This document shows positions 44,794 through 56,480 of a stretch of 64,000 bases of DNA, piece by piece. Source of the stretch: Prorocentrum cordatum (taxonomy: Eukaryota > Sar > Dinophyceae > Prorocentrales > Prorocentraceae). Both the position numbers and the translations under genes were made by a program. The notes under the pieces are model-generated. The model did no database searches, had not been told where the DNA came from, and saw only the letters and a program-made list of their open reading frames with translations. Positions within the stretch are counted from its first letter, which is position 1. Each line of letters begins with the position of its first letter. The stretch is taken from the NCBI GenBank assembly GCA_963575745.1, contig CAUYUJ010007224.1, positions 926,501 through 990,500 on the forward strand, in the 5' to 3' direction.

Positions 44794-44864
44794 GTCGTCG
44801 ACATTGGGAATTGGCTTGGCAACGCATCGGAATGCGTTGCCAAGCCAATCATAGCATCGACGAC
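44794..44864. repeat. inverted repeat with a perfect 17-bp stem
   Basis: The arms ttggcttggcaacgcat (44811-44827) and atgcgttgccaagccaa (44832-44848) pair perfectly around a 4-base loop. Outer arms gtcgtcga / tcgacgac extend the structure to 44794-44864. It is single-copy in the window and lies in a series A intron. Confidence 0.85.
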
Positions 44865-44869
44865 TGAAT

Positions 44870-45020
44870 GAGAGACTGACGAGGATGACATGGCTGAGAA
44901 ACGATGGAATCAGGCATGACGAGCACGACGAGGATGACATGGCTGAGAAACGAAGGATGACTAGGATACATGACGAGAATGAGCATAGGAATGGCTGAGA
45001 AACGATGACGAGGAGGCAGC
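44870..45020. repeat. three imperfect copies of GACATGGCTGAGAAACGA-type sequence
   Basis: The phrase atggctgagaaacga recurs three times, interspersed with gacgaggatgac and acgatgacgagg. Confidence 0.8.
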
Positions 45021-45041
45021 GCCCCTGCACCGCCGCCCCAC

Positions 45042-45113
45042 CTGGCGCAGCTGCAGTCAGCTGTTCCACCTCCTTGTCCCGCGACTCGTACACATTGTCG
45101 GCGTTGATCTGGC
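45042..45113 (-). CDS. series A exon, 72 bp
   Basis: INADNVYESRDKEVEQLTAAAP between acceptor ggggag and a strong donor GTGGGG. Exactly 24 codons. Confidence 0.45.
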
Positions 45114-45167
45114 CTCCCCCCCTTTTCCTCACGATCGATCTCTTTCGCTCGGTCGTGTTTTTTTTTT

Positions 45168-45312
45168 GATTCTCTCTCTCTCTCTCTCTCTGTTTATTTG
45201 TTTTCTCTCTCCCTCTTGCTCTCTCTCTCTCTCTCTCGCATGTTATTTGCATCTTGCGTTATATATTACTAGATGCCTATATCACTCCTCCTATTCCTGC
45301 CTCTCGGCCTCA

Positions 45313-45352
<40 letters not shown>

Positions 45353-45360
45353 CGCATTTC
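45168..45360. repeat. (TC)n microsatellites
   Basis: Two tct/ctc runs at 45172-45240 and 45318-45350. Confidence 0.9.
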
Positions 45361-45468
45361 TCTTGGCTTCCTGGATATCGCTCTGGAGCTGCATCTCTCT
45401 CACTCTCCCTCTCCCTCCCCCGATCCTCTGAATCTAAACGCTCCTCGCCAGGCTCCATCGTACTTCAC

Positions 45469-45679
45469 CGCTCTTCATTGCTGAGCTCATCGCTACTCTC
45501 CCCGACCTTGCGATGCGACATTCCCAGTGTCCTGCGGAGTACTTCTTGCACAGGTTGACTATGGCCTGGCGCGCAATCTCGTAAGTCACCTCGCCTTTGA
45601 TCGTCACCTGGCATACCTGGCTCCACTTCTCGCCTGGCTTCGCCTTCTTCTCCTGCATCACGAAGATCGAGTGCCGATC
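45469..45679 (-). CDS. series A exon
   Basis: After acceptor cccccag the frame reads RHSIFVMQEKKAKPGEKWSQ, VCQVTIKGEVTYEIARQAIV and NLCKKYSAGHWECRIARSGR, to donor GTGAAG. A well-composed globular segment of unknown family. Confidence 0.55.
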
Positions 45680-46011
45680 CTGGGGGCGCGCGAAGGCAGT
45701 GCTTCGTCGCGCGGGGCATGGGCTAAGGGTGGATGGGGGCAGGGGTAGGGCGAGAGGGCGGGCAGGGGGGGAGAGAGGATGGGGAGTATAAGGAAGAGAC
45801 CAGATGACGAGGATGACCGGAGGGCGAGGATGGACGGGGGGGCGAGGAGGATGGGCAGATAGGGAAGGAGGACCAGGATAAGGGCGATGTGAGGATGGCC
45901 TCTAATTCCCCAGGACCTCAGCGCACGCAAGTTTTGAAGTGACAGTGCAATTTTGACACCAACGCTGGAATGGGCCTGAGCGGCGGACAGAAGCAGCGGG
46001 ACAAACAAAAC

Positions 46012-47247
46012 AAGCATCTCCTTCTGTGGCTTCAACTTGGCCTCCAGCTTTTTCCTCCCATCATGCGTCTTTCCTTCCCACACTGGCGGTGCCCTGCCCT
46101 TTCCAGGATGCGTTTTCACCTCCAGCGCTTCTGCCAAATCTTCAGGCCTCATGTTTTCCACGCGAATCCATTCTCCTGCAATCTTAGCCCTCACCTCGTT
46201 CTCATAACTCGTGCTATCAAGCTCGTCGCTGTAGATGGGCGGACCTTTCTTCGCTCCCGAGCCCGCCCGCTGCATGTACGCCATGGCTTTTGCAGAGCAC
46301 CACTTCGCTGTCTTCTCATCTCCTCCTGAGCTCTTCCCTCCTGCCGCGACTGCTGCTGAACCTGCAGCTGCCTTCCCTGCTGCCTCAGCCGTCTCATCCA
46401 GCTTCCTCTTCTTTGCAGCCTCCTCTGCCTGAGCCGTCATTTCTCGCTGCATTGCAACGTGCCTCCTCTGCTCGATTTCGTTGAGTCTACTCACTACGCT
46501 GGGCCATGCATCGTCGAAGACACTTTCCTCGATCTCGTCGAACACTTCAACTTGCCTAACACTAGTCATAACTGTCTTTGATCCAAGCTTGATCCGATGA
46601 GCTAGCATTTGTCTCTCTGCATCGACTTCGGGGCCCTCGCATTCTTTATCTGTAAACGTGGCTTTCAACCTCTTGGCTTCTTTTTTGCGTGCCTCAACTG
46701 CGCCTGCTGCCCCTGCTGCTGGTTTCTTTCGCACCGTCTCCTCAGCGCCGTCACCTGATGCCTCATCATCGTCAGCTGGCTTGGCAGCAGGCCTCTTCGC
46801 AACTACTTTCGAGGCTGGTCTCCGAAGCACCTTCTTTAGCTTTTCACCTGGCTTGTCCTCATGATCTGTTGGCTCATCGGATGCTTTCTTCGCTGGCCGC
46901 TTTGACACGGGCGTGGCTTTCTCTTCGTTGTGCTCTTCGTCTTCGTCTGCCTCGTCCTCGTCCTCTTCCTCTTTGATGCTTCTAGCGGCTGCCTCTTCCT
47001 CCTCCTCTTCTTTTTCCTCCTCATCCTCATTAGTTTCTTCTTCCTCTTCCTCTTCCTCTTCCTCTTTGATATCCTCATCTTCGCATTCCGCCTTCTTGTC
47101 CTGCTCGCAATCATCTGACGCGGGCCTCTTCATCGCTACGAACGGCCGCACCCACTTCGTATCGGGGTGCCTGTTGATCGCATCGCGGATGTGGCATAGC
47201 GCCGTTCGTAGCCTGTCAGCATGAACCTCAACCCACTCTTCAGTCTC
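46012..47247 (-). CDS. series A main exon: acidic and KRPA-type basic region, nuclear-looking
   Basis: A 1236-bp (412-codon) exon runs from acceptor ggggcagggcag (47248) to donor GTTTTG (46011). It begins ETEEWVEVHADRLRTALCHI then RDAINRHPDTKWVRPFVAMK. Next come a Glu/Asp-rich block (EDIKEEEEEEEEEE) and a Lys/Pro/Ala block with KRPAKKASDEP, VLRRPASKVVAKRPAAKPAD and VRKKPAAGA, which resembles basic nuclear DNA-binding tails. The last third is helical (SVRQVEVFDEIEESVFDDAW, RHVAMQREMTAQAEEAAKKR) and ends with IAGEWIRVENMRPEDLAEAL. KRPA-type repeats are frequent in dinoflagellate proteins. Nuclear function is inference from composition only. Confidence 0.65.
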
Positions 47248-47536
47248 CTGCCCTGCCCCTGGCGACAGGGATTACGCGCGAAACATGCAACCGCCCAAAC
47301 CACATTGCGACCACCTGCTTCCTCACCTACTGCCATCGTGCTACCAGCAAGACCGTTGAATAAGGAACGAGCTTTTCTGACCACGGCGAGCCTCGGCCAC
47401 AACTGGTCCTCATGCCAGCGTCTTGGGAGGCTCGGGGGCCGATGGGGAAGAGGGCGACGACGGGGGGGGGCGAGGTGGGCGCGGGGAGAGATGCAACGTC
47501 GTCGCGCGAACGCACCAGAACAATCCCCAGTCCCAC

Positions 47537-47668
47537 CGTCGACGATAGCTTCCCCAATCCAGACGTCTTCTTGAGCGCAATGATGAGCCTCATGGCGGCT
47601 TTCCACGTGGCCGCAGTAACCTTTTCGCCTTCGACGATCCCCCGCAGCTTGATCAACATGGGCTGGTG
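47537..47668 (-). CDS. series A exon, 132 bp
   Basis: After acceptor ccgggcag the frame reads HQPMLIKLRGIVEGEKVTAA then TWKAAMRLIIALKKTSGLGK, to donor GTGGGA. Exactly 44 codons. Confidence 0.5.
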
Positions 47669-47885
47669 CTGCCCGCCCGAGGGGGGACGTCGACCGCAAC
47701 GACTGCGACGGGAACGTATCACCGACGACGGGCGGATATCACAATGGTAACGAGTTTCACGGATTGAGGGCGGGTGCTTTTCAAAATGTTGTTCTCGCCT
47801 CAGCGCGGCGCACATTCGCGTTGAACTCAGCACGGGTTTCACGGATTGAGGGCGGGTGGTTTTCATCAGAACTGTTGTTTGTTTT

Positions 47886-47912
47886 TTTGTTTTCTCTCTC
47901 TCTCTCTCTCTT

Positions 47913-47954
<42 letters not shown>

Positions 47955-47998
47955 CATCTCCCTCTCTCACTATATCTCTCTCTCTCTCTCTCTCTGTG
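47886..47998. repeat. (TC)n microsatellite
   Basis: Perfect and interrupted ct dinucleotides in a series A intron. Confidence 0.92.
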
Positions 47999-48107
47999 TC
48001 TCTTCTCTCTGTCGCTCCTCATGCGCCCCCTTCGTTCCCTCATCTCGCTGCTCCCTCCCCTTCTCGCCCCCTCTCCTCATCCTCGTAATCCTTGCCCCCC
48101 CTCCCCG

Positions 48108-48198
48108 CCTCTATTAGCCTCTCCGTGATGACCTCGGCGGAGCGGAGGCCCCGCGGGTACTGGAAGAAATTGGGCCCCCGCACGTGCTCGAGGAGAGC
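48108..48198 (-). CDS. series A 5' exon
   Basis: After acceptor cccgag the frame reads ALLEHVRGPNFFQYPRGLRS then AEVITERLIEAG. The 3' border is uncertain. Confidence 0.45.
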
Positions 48199-48314
48199 CT
48201 CGGGTCGGGCGGGCGATGGAAGGGGAGAGGGGGGACGCTGCGGGGAAACGATAGAGCGATAGAAATAAAGGATGGAAGAGTAGAGGGGGGACGCTGCGGG
48301 GAAACGATGGGCAA

Positions 48315-48399
48315 CGCTCCAAATCGTTGGGCGTTGCGCAGGGGCAAACGGACGGGCCCCGTCCATTTGCCCCTGCGCAGCGCCCAACGATCTGGAGTG
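48315..48399. repeat. near-perfect 85-bp palindrome (42-bp arms, 1-base centre)
   Basis: Left arm 48315-48356 and right arm 48358-48399 match in 38 of 42 positions, and all four mismatches are transitions. The centre is ggacgggccccgtcc. It lies between the first two series A exons. Confidence 0.9.
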
Positions 48400-48400
48400 T

Positions 48401-48423
48401 CTGACCCCGTCCGACGGGGTCAG
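48401..48423. repeat. perfect 10-bp stem palindrome adjoining the large one
   Basis: ctgaccccgt - ccg - acggggtcag, starting two bases after the larger palindrome ends. Confidence 0.85.
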
Positions 48424-48536
48424 GGGCGGGCGGCGGGCGCCTTCGCGATCACGACGGGCTTCACGTTGCCCTCAAGGCCCTCCTCGCCGTCTTCGTCGCC
48501 ATCTCGTGGCGACGCGCCCCCCGTGGCGCCCGCCAT
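48421..48536 (-). CDS. series A first visible exon with candidate start codon
   Basis: An ATG at 48536 opens MAGATGGASPRDGDEDGEEG then LEGNVKPVVIAKAPAARP. An in-frame extension upstream to an acceptor-like cgcaccag would add TSAPVLE, so the ATG is not certainly the start. The 3' donor is unclear. From 48560 to 48670 there is only a G-rich tract. Confidence 0.4.
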
Positions 48537-48675
48537 CTCGAGCACAGGGGCGCTGGTGCGCGAGGCGGGGGGGGGGGGCGGGGGGCGACGGAGGTGGGAT
48601 GGAACGGCCGACGACGGCAGTTGAAGGGGATTACACAACATACGGAGCGGAGGAATAATATGAACCTATGTACCC

Positions 48676-48950
48676 ATATGCATATATATATATATATATA
48701 TATATATAAGCAGACGCACCTACACATATATATATATATATATGTATACATATATGTATATGCGTGTAATCATATACATATGTGTTAATATCTATTATGT
48801 ATGATCTATAATGTAAGTTGTATACATGTGTGTTTGTATACACATATACGTATATACATCTACACGCATTGCTATATACATATATATACATATATATACG
48901 CATATATACATATAATATATAGCACGTATGCGTGCAACTCTACATGCATG
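48676..48950. repeat. AT-rich (TA)n/(CATA)n microsatellite
   Basis: A low-GC island of tata, cata and gtat repeats, like that at 5447-5690. Confidence 0.92.
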
Positions 48951-48974
48951 TATATATGCACGCATATGGGCATA

Positions 48975-49110
48975 TAATCCGGAACCAAAAGATAGCACCG
49001 GAACCATCTTGTACAGCAGGACAGCTCCGGAACCATTTTTGAGATTCATACAACTAGCATTCACGACCGGAACCGCTACATGGTTCCCAAGGACCTCTGG
49101 GTGGGGATCT
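48975..49110 (-). repeat. cluster of CCGGAACCAT-type motifs, related to 5320-5445
   Basis: ccggaacc occurs four times, and the right edge tggttcccaaggacctctggg is the inverted complement (with a few changes) of the left edge of the cluster at 5320. The order here is AT tract then motif cluster, the mirror image of the left side. Confidence 0.6.
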
Positions 49111-50150
49111 CTCAAGCGGAACGATTGCCAGGCATCTCCGGGGCTCCCGCCCCTCCAGTGGAACTTTGAGAACCCCCTCTAACGAAACACAGCGAGGCTA
49201 CTAGGGGATAGTCGCGACGAGAAGTGTCTGCCGTGTTCGGCCTGCTCGGGCTTTCGCGGGGCCTTTGGGCCGTCGGAAAAATATTTGGGATGAAACATGG
49301 CTCTGGGGAAACGGCCGGGATTTCGGGGAATCAGGAGATCGCATGTTCCGAATCGGGACGGGGCAATCGAGACAAAGCGGCCCGCCTGCGCTTTTTCCAA
49401 TTTTTTCTTCGTGGAAAGATTGTCGTCGCCACGGCCGGAACGGTTTTGGAGCCCAACATGGGTCCAGTCCACGAGCCAGTTTTGACTGGATGTTGGTCAC
49501 AATGGGGAACCGCCATTCTCTCTATTGGCCTTCTTTGGAGATCTTGGCGTCGCATTTTTTCACAACCGGCGTTTTCGCCCGGCTTCGGGCTCCCATGCAG
49601 GACCATCACAGATCGATCCGGCTCGAAAATGCCACAGATAGCAGATGGAGCCCAGGGCTCTGGTAGTGAGTGTTCGCGATGTTGTAGATGTTTTTTCCGC
49701 AGCGTCGGAACTCAAGCTTCTCCAGGGCACGGCGGTTGCCGTCCGACCTCCCTCCCAGCGTCGTTCCCCCTCGAGGCCGTGCGATTCGATGCGTTGCCGG
49801 TGGGAGGGGAACGAGGCGCCGTTCGCGTGTCGAAGCATGGCCTCGAGCAGAGGCGAAGCGGCCCGGCTTTCCTCCTCCTCCTCCTCCTCCTCCTCCTCCT
49901 CCTCCCTCCCGTCTTGCGCCGCCGGCCCCCGAGTGGGACCGGCACCCCCTGCGCCCAAGGGGGACCGACGGCGAAGCCGGAAAGAGTCAGAAAGAGGTCA
50001 GGTTAATTCATTGGCGCTCTCTAGAAAGGGGAGGAGGAGGGAGGAGGAGGGGACGGCCGCGCAAAAGGCGCAGCGGCAGGGGCGGCCCGGCATGGGAAGA
50101 GGAGGGAGGGGGAAAGAAGAGGGGGACCGGGGGCGGCGGCGGTCGTCGGC
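49111..50150. other. no recognisable gene
   Basis: About 1 kb of GC-moderate unique sequence with open but unconvincing frames, a (TCC)n tract at 49870-49912 and GA-rich stretches to 50140. Confidence 0.5.
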
Positions 50151-50425
50151 GTGGTCGAGGTGGCCGTGTTGGTGGTGATCTTGGTGGTCGTGGTGGTCGT
50201 GCTGGTGGTGGTCGTGCTGGTCGTGACGGTGGTGGTCGTGGTGGCTGGTAGTTGTGGTGCTGCTGTGGTGGTCGTGTCTGTGGTGGTGATGCTGGTAGTC
50301 AGTCAGCTGGTGGCTGTGGCGGCCGTACTGGCGGCGGTGGCCCTGAGAGCCGGCCGGGCTGGCAGTGGTCGTGCTGGTGGTCGGTCACGTAGTGGTGGTG
50401 GTGGTGGTCGGCGCCTATCTCCCCA
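50150..50425. repeat. degenerate GGTGGTCGTG repeat
   Basis: Ggtggtcgtgctggtggt-like triplet runs. One frame gives Gly/Arg-rich RGG-like sequence and another poly-Val. Both look like by-products. Confidence 0.85.
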
Positions 50426-51520
50426 GGGCGCTCAGGATAATTTCCGCATTCCCTTGTTGTAGGGTGCGTGAGATGATCCGCCAGATCCGGCTTAAGAGCT
50501 CGGACTGGTCGGCCTCCTCAAGAGAGGCGCCGTAGCTCCGAACGAAGCTTACGTTTACAAGGAAGTCGTTTACAAGGAAGAGGGACGGAGGAGACGCCCT
50601 TCTCTTTTTCGTTCCTCTACCTTCCAGGCGTTCCTCTCCCGCCCCCGCCGCCCTCTTCCCTGAGCCACTTCTCTCTCTCTCTCTTTATCTCTTTCTCTCT
50701 CTCTCTCTCTCGCTCTTTCTCTCTCTCTCTCTCGTGGGGGGGGAGGGAAGGGCGGTCCCCGGCACTCAGGGAGCAACCAGGCCCGGGCAGGGCAGCTGGC
50801 GGCGGCTCCCTGGTGCCAAACCACACCGGCGGCCCGCGCGGGACAGGAACGCCAGAGAATTTATTATTAATTGATACAGCACACGGAAGAGGAAGGGGAG
50901 GGGGAAGCGGGAGGAGCGACCGGCCGGAGGGGGGGGGGAGGCAGGGGCAAGGGACGGGGGGCGGACGGCAAGCGGTGGTCGAGGTGGTGGTCGTGGTAGC
51001 CGTCGGACGGCAAGCCGTCGCTCTCTCTCTCTCTCTCTCTCTCTCCCCCCTGACCTTGGCCTCATCCCCCCTGCCCTCGAAAGCCTCGTCCCTCCCGCCT
51101 CTCTGGGCATGGCACCGGCCAGAGGTCATGCCGTTTGGCGGGTTCTATATCTCGGGCGGTGTCACGCAGAAGCTGTTGTCGTTCCTCAGGGAGCGCCGCG
51201 GCCCAAGCCGAAGTCATGGTCCGCTACCGTTGAGATCTCTTCTCGTGATTCTAAGTTCGATCATTCTCCTCTGCTGGTGCTGGTGCTGCTGCTGTTGCGA
51301 CTCCTCGTCCTTCCATATCTCCCTTTTCCATCTCCCTCCATTCCTTCATTCATCCTCGCATCCACCGTCACCTCCGCCCCCACTCTCTCTCTCTCTCTGT
51401 CTTTCTCCTTCTCTATGCGTATCCCAGTTGATCTGGTTTTGCCGATCTGGACCCTGCTGACAACGTGCCCCAACAAAAACTACCCCCCCCCGATCCCTAG
51501 CCCCAGGGGTGTTCTTCACC
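50426..51520. other. no recognisable gene; scattered (TC)n tracts
   Basis: Ct runs lie at 50670-50740, 51021-51047 and 51381-51410. Between them is GC-rich sequence without conserved motifs that I can identify. Confidence 0.5.
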
Positions 51521-51524
51521 CTCC

Positions 51525-52135
51525 ACGAAAGGTCAGCCAGGACTTCAGGGCCTTTGGGAGTCCTTGCCGAACCGTGCGAATAACCCCGCGGCAGCTCCAC
51601 GAGGCCACAAAGACGGTCCAAGGGGGCTCCGAGATTGCCCAAGAGCGCTCCAAAACGCCCAAGATGGTTTACGATGGCCTCCCGACTGCCCACCAGGCCT
51701 TCCGAGACGCCCCAGGAGAGCTCCAAGAGGATCCCCCAGAAGGCCTTCAGACGCGAAGCTTCATTATTTTCATAAGGTGGACCACAAGTCAGCATTTTAT
51801 CCTTTTCGGGCTTCCGGCGCTCCAAGACGGCCCAAATCGCTGTCAAGATTGCTCCAAGACGGCTCAAGAAGAGGGCCCCAAGACGGCCGAAAACGCCCCC
51901 AGGACTGCCCCAGAGGGCTTTACGACTCCCCCCAGGCATTCTAAATCGTGGCTGGCCCGTGCAAATAAGCCAGCGGCGATTCCAAGATGTTTAAAAGACG
52001 GCCCGAGGAGGCTCCGACACGGCCCAAGAGCGCTCCCAAACACCCAAGATGGCTTTAAGATGGCCCAATGGGCTTCGATAACGCCCCAAGATGGCTCCAA
52101 GACAAAACGCACAAGGCTTCAATACGCAAAATTCA
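51525..52135. repeat. degenerate short tandem repeat of CCAAGACGGCTC type
   Basis: The phrases gctccaagacgg, gcccaagagc, gccccaagatggc and accccccaggcc recur every 30 bases or so. The same phrases return at 53660-53810, so the two blocks flank the TAG microsatellite. The long plus-strand ORF is due to this repeat. Confidence 0.7.
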
Positions 52136-52445
52136 TGCACTCTGTTTGGCTATCCTTATTGCTGAGGCCTTACGGCCAGTGCCGCCGACCCTGGCGGACG
52201 ACCCTCATGTGGGAAGAGGGAGGCAGACATGATTGGGGAAGTCGGAATGAGGCGCCCTCAAGAGTTTTTCGGGAGGAGCACTGCTTTGCCTTCGGGGGGG
52301 TCCTCAGAGGACTGCAGAAACCTTGGCAGACAGGTCTTGACATTCTTCTACGCCTCAACTTGCAGGAGGTGCGGGTTCCACCTTCGCCGCCGCCGCCACC
52401 GGCACCGTAAATAATACATGCAGGAAGAATACGAATAATAGTAGC

Positions 52446-53556
<1,111 letters not shown>

Positions 53557-53834
53557 TTGTAACACAACGAGGCGGGAACAGCAAGGGAGGCAAAAACCAC
53601 GACGAACAGCCCATTCCACACGCCAACAGGGTCGGCGGATTTTCGGCATTTTCTCTTTTTCTGGCTTTCAGCTCTCCGAGGCTGCCGCCCAAGAGGCGCC
53701 CAATAATGTATCAAGGCAGCCCAAGAAGCCTCAGGCAAGCCCCACGTCGGCCCAAAACAGCACCAAGACAGCTCACAATACCCCAAAGACGGCCCCCGAA
53801 GCACTCGAACTCTTGTTTTCGTCATTGCGGTTGT

Positions 53835-54221
53835 CCGCGGTTGACAGCGAAGTGGTCCCCAAACATGACCCGCAGGGGCATCCGGACCGTAGAGATGGCC
53901 CGACGAGAGCTTCGTTTGGAGGGCGCACTGGAGACCGCCTGGTCGTTAGAACCAGGCTCGGCGATCACGGGCTACGAGCTTGGTGCTGCGGAGGCCCTGA
54001 CACGAGCCATGCGCACAGAGCTGCGCAAGCTGGTCGTGCCAGGGGAGGGCTCCCCCCGCGATAGCTCCAATACGCCCCCCGAAGCGTTCCAATGCCTGAC
54101 CAGGCCGTTGAGGAGGGTCCTGGCTCGCAGCGAGGTGGCCGAGGAAGTTCCTTGTGGGGCGAGGAAACTCGGTCAGCGACAGTGTTTGTTGAGATCTAGT
54201 ATTGGAGGTGCACGAGGATAG
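53835..54221 (+). CDS. weak candidate exon, unknown
   Basis: The plus frame reads TRRGIRTVEMARRELRLEGA, LETAWSLEPGSAITGYELGA and AEALTRAMRTELRKLVVPGE before a stop at 54221. Its composition is protein-like and faintly like the region after the reverse transcriptase of dinoflagellate LINEs, but I see no diagnostic motif. Confidence 0.3.
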   Translation, partial: PRLTAKWSPNMTRRGIRTVEMARRELRLEGALETAWSLEPGSAITGYELGAAEALTRAMRTELRKLVVPGEGSPRDSSNTPPEAFQCLTRPLRRVLARSEVAEEVPCGARKLGQRQCLLRSSIGGARG

Positions 54222-54229
54222 CTCATGGA

Positions 54230-55350
54230 GCCTTCGATGAAGTTCTCTTTGGTGCTGCGAAGCGCGTGAGGGGTTGCCGAAATGACGGGGCGGCCGTAAT
54301 GGGAACCCTGCCACTGGGGTCTTCGGTGGAGCTCCTTATAGGGCTAGAAACGTGTGAGGGGCGTGCCGAAATGAGAGACGGGGACACATGCGACTGCTGT
54401 CGACTGGAGCATTCGATGCAGCTTGCTATGGGGCCAAGAAACGTGTTAGGGGCGTGCCAAAATGCGACGCGTGGGCGCGACCACACTTTCCATTGACCCG
54501 CCATGGGGCCATGAAACGCTTGAGGGGTGTGCCGAAATGTGCGGCGGGGACGCATGTGAACGCAGCCACTCGGGCCTTCGGTTGAGCCCGCCATGAGGCT
54601 ATGAAACGTGTGCGGGATGTGCCGAAATCAAAGGCGGGGCCACATGCGAACGAAGCCACTGAGGCCTTAGGTGGAGCTCCCTATGGGGCCACGAAGCGCG
54701 TGAGGGGTGTGCCGACATGTGCGGCGCAACGCTTTTGAACGCAGCAGCTGGGGCCTTACATGGAACTCCTGATGGGGCCACGAAACGTAATTATGAATGG
54801 CGTGCCAAAATGTGCGGCGGAGGCGCATGTGAGAGCAGCCACTGGGGGCTTCGGTGGAACTGCCTATGGCCACGGAATGTGTGAGGTGTGTTCCGGCATG
54901 AGTCGCAGGGGCGAATGTGAACGCAACCATTGGGGCCTTCGGTGGAGCTCTCTATCGGACCACGGAAGATATGACGTGTGTGCCGAAATGTGCGGCGGGG
55001 ACGCATGTGAACGCAGCCACTCGTGCCTTCGGTGGAGCACCTTCTGGTGTCATAACTTGTCTGAGGAGTGCGCCGACATGTGTGGCGAGGACGCACGTGA
55101 TCGCAGCGATTTCAGCTTTGGGCGGAGCTTCCTATGGGACCGTGAAACGTGCGAGGGTGTGCCGAAATGTGCTGCGGGAGTGCATGTGAACGCAGCTATT
55201 TGGGCCGTCGGTGGAGCTCCCCATAGGGCCACGAAGCACGTGAGGGATGGGTATGCCGACAGGTGCGGCGAGCACGGATGTGAACGAAGACATTTGGACC
55301 GTTGGTGGGCCTGCCTATGGGGCCACCAAGCGTGTGAGGGGTGTGACGAC
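54230..55350 (-). repeat. ~90-bp satellite array, 13 units
   Basis: The landmark gtgccgaaatg (or gccgacatg) recurs at about 54271, 54361, 54452, 54529, 54617, 54707, 54801, 54889, 54978, 55068, 55158, 55248 and 55338, mostly 88-91 apart. The unit carries cggtggagctcc, tatggggccacgaa and gcatgtgaacgcagcc. It is the inverted relative of the array at 4490-5030. Ninety bases equals 30 codons, so frames stay open, but units are too diverged to call a protein. Confidence 0.93.
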
Positions 55351-55624
55351 ATGCGACTGAGCAGGGTTATACTGTTGAGGCGAATGCTGATGCTGCGGGA
55401 AATGATGGTGCACATACCGCTGATGCTGGTAATGCTGGTGGTGATGGTGATAACTCGAATGACGATGAAGATGATGCTGATGATATCTGATGATGATGGC
55501 GACGAGGATGATGGAGGAGTGGAGGAGGAGGTGAGAGCGAGTTGGGACCCAGGGCGCTGCTGATCCAAAACGAGGCCCCAACACCACAGGATGGTCGGGG
55601 AAAAACACGCCGTCGGGGCTCTGG

Positions 55625-55805
55625 GTCTGTGGTTTGTCTATCCTGGCTCGTCTGCTGCCTTCGTCCCCGCGGAGGAGACGAGTCTGTTCCTGGAGGCGTA
55701 CCACGACAAGGGGCGTGTGAGCCCGATGCTGCAAGACGTCCCGCTCTACATCGTGAAGGAGATTGCTCGGTCGTTCTGTTTTCTATTTTGGGAGGAAGTG
55801 AAGGA
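55625..55805 (+). CDS. weak candidate exon
   Basis: The plus frame GLWFVYPGSSAAFVPAEETS, LFLEAYHDKGRVSPMLQDVP and LYIVKEIARSFCFLFWEE has balanced composition and GC-rich third positions. Splice borders are unclear and no partner exons were found. Confidence 0.3.
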
Positions 55806-56269
55806 GGGAGGGGGGCACCCTGCTCCCGAATACCACCGACAAGGGCTAGTATAGACCAGCTCTTGCCTATCTGCGTGCCCTCTCCTTCTCCTCCTGTGCA
55901 CGTGCCGTCAGTGCAGTATCGGGATCTAGTCGGTGCTGTAGGAGGAGGGATGGGGGTCCTGCGGGACTCCACAGGCCTCACCGTCAGCGGGCCAAGAAAC
56001 GATTGGCTGCGGCGATGGGTGCCCCGTCCCTCTCCCCCCAGGCCTGCGCTTGGCGGCTCGATTGTGCACGGGTCACAGGGGCCTTCCTGTGCTGGGGTGC
56101 CGGCCTTCCCGCGAACGTCTCCAGCGCCCAGCCATGACCCCAGGCGCTCCCCCGGGAGGGAGGGGCATGAGGAGGACGGGGAGAGGCGCCCATCCCTTAC
56201 CACTGATTCCAGGTCCCCTGTTTTCGCAGGGGGGAGGGGGCCGGACTGATGACGAAGACGAGGAGGAGC

Positions 56270-56480
56270 TAAGGATAGAGAACGGGAGGGGAAGGACAGG
56301 TGGAAAAAGGGCTGCGGGGAGGAACTCGACGATTGGGACAGTGAGGAAGAGTGCAAGGAGGAAGAAGAGGAGGTCCGCTGCGGGCACAATGCGAGCTGGC
56401 CGGCGCCCGCCTGCTTCGCGAACAAGCTTGGCGCGAAGTCAAGCAGGGGTATGTTTGACTATGTGCGGCGGCATAGTTAC
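56270..56480 (+). CDS. weak candidate exon, acidic
   Basis: The plus frame reads REREGKDRWKKGCGEELDDW, DSEEECKEEEEEVRCGHNAS, WPAPACFANKLGAKSSRGMF and DYVRRHSY before the direct repeat at 56481. Protein-like ending, but low-complexity start. Confidence 0.25.

Noticed and set aside
44870-45020. Regularly repeated GACATGGCTGAGAAACGA as a CRISPR-like array
   Set aside because: Only three imperfect copies with irregular spacing, in a eukaryotic intron.
50150-50251. RGG-box-like protein (GGRGGRAGGG...)
   Set aside because: Arises from a ggtggtcgt microsatellite; neighbouring frames are equally open and no other domain is present.
52171-52367. Plus-strand frame SRNEAPSRVFREEHCFAFGG...LLRLNLQE as a possible exon
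   Set aside because: Only one plausible donor, weak acceptor and no partner exons; too weak to list.
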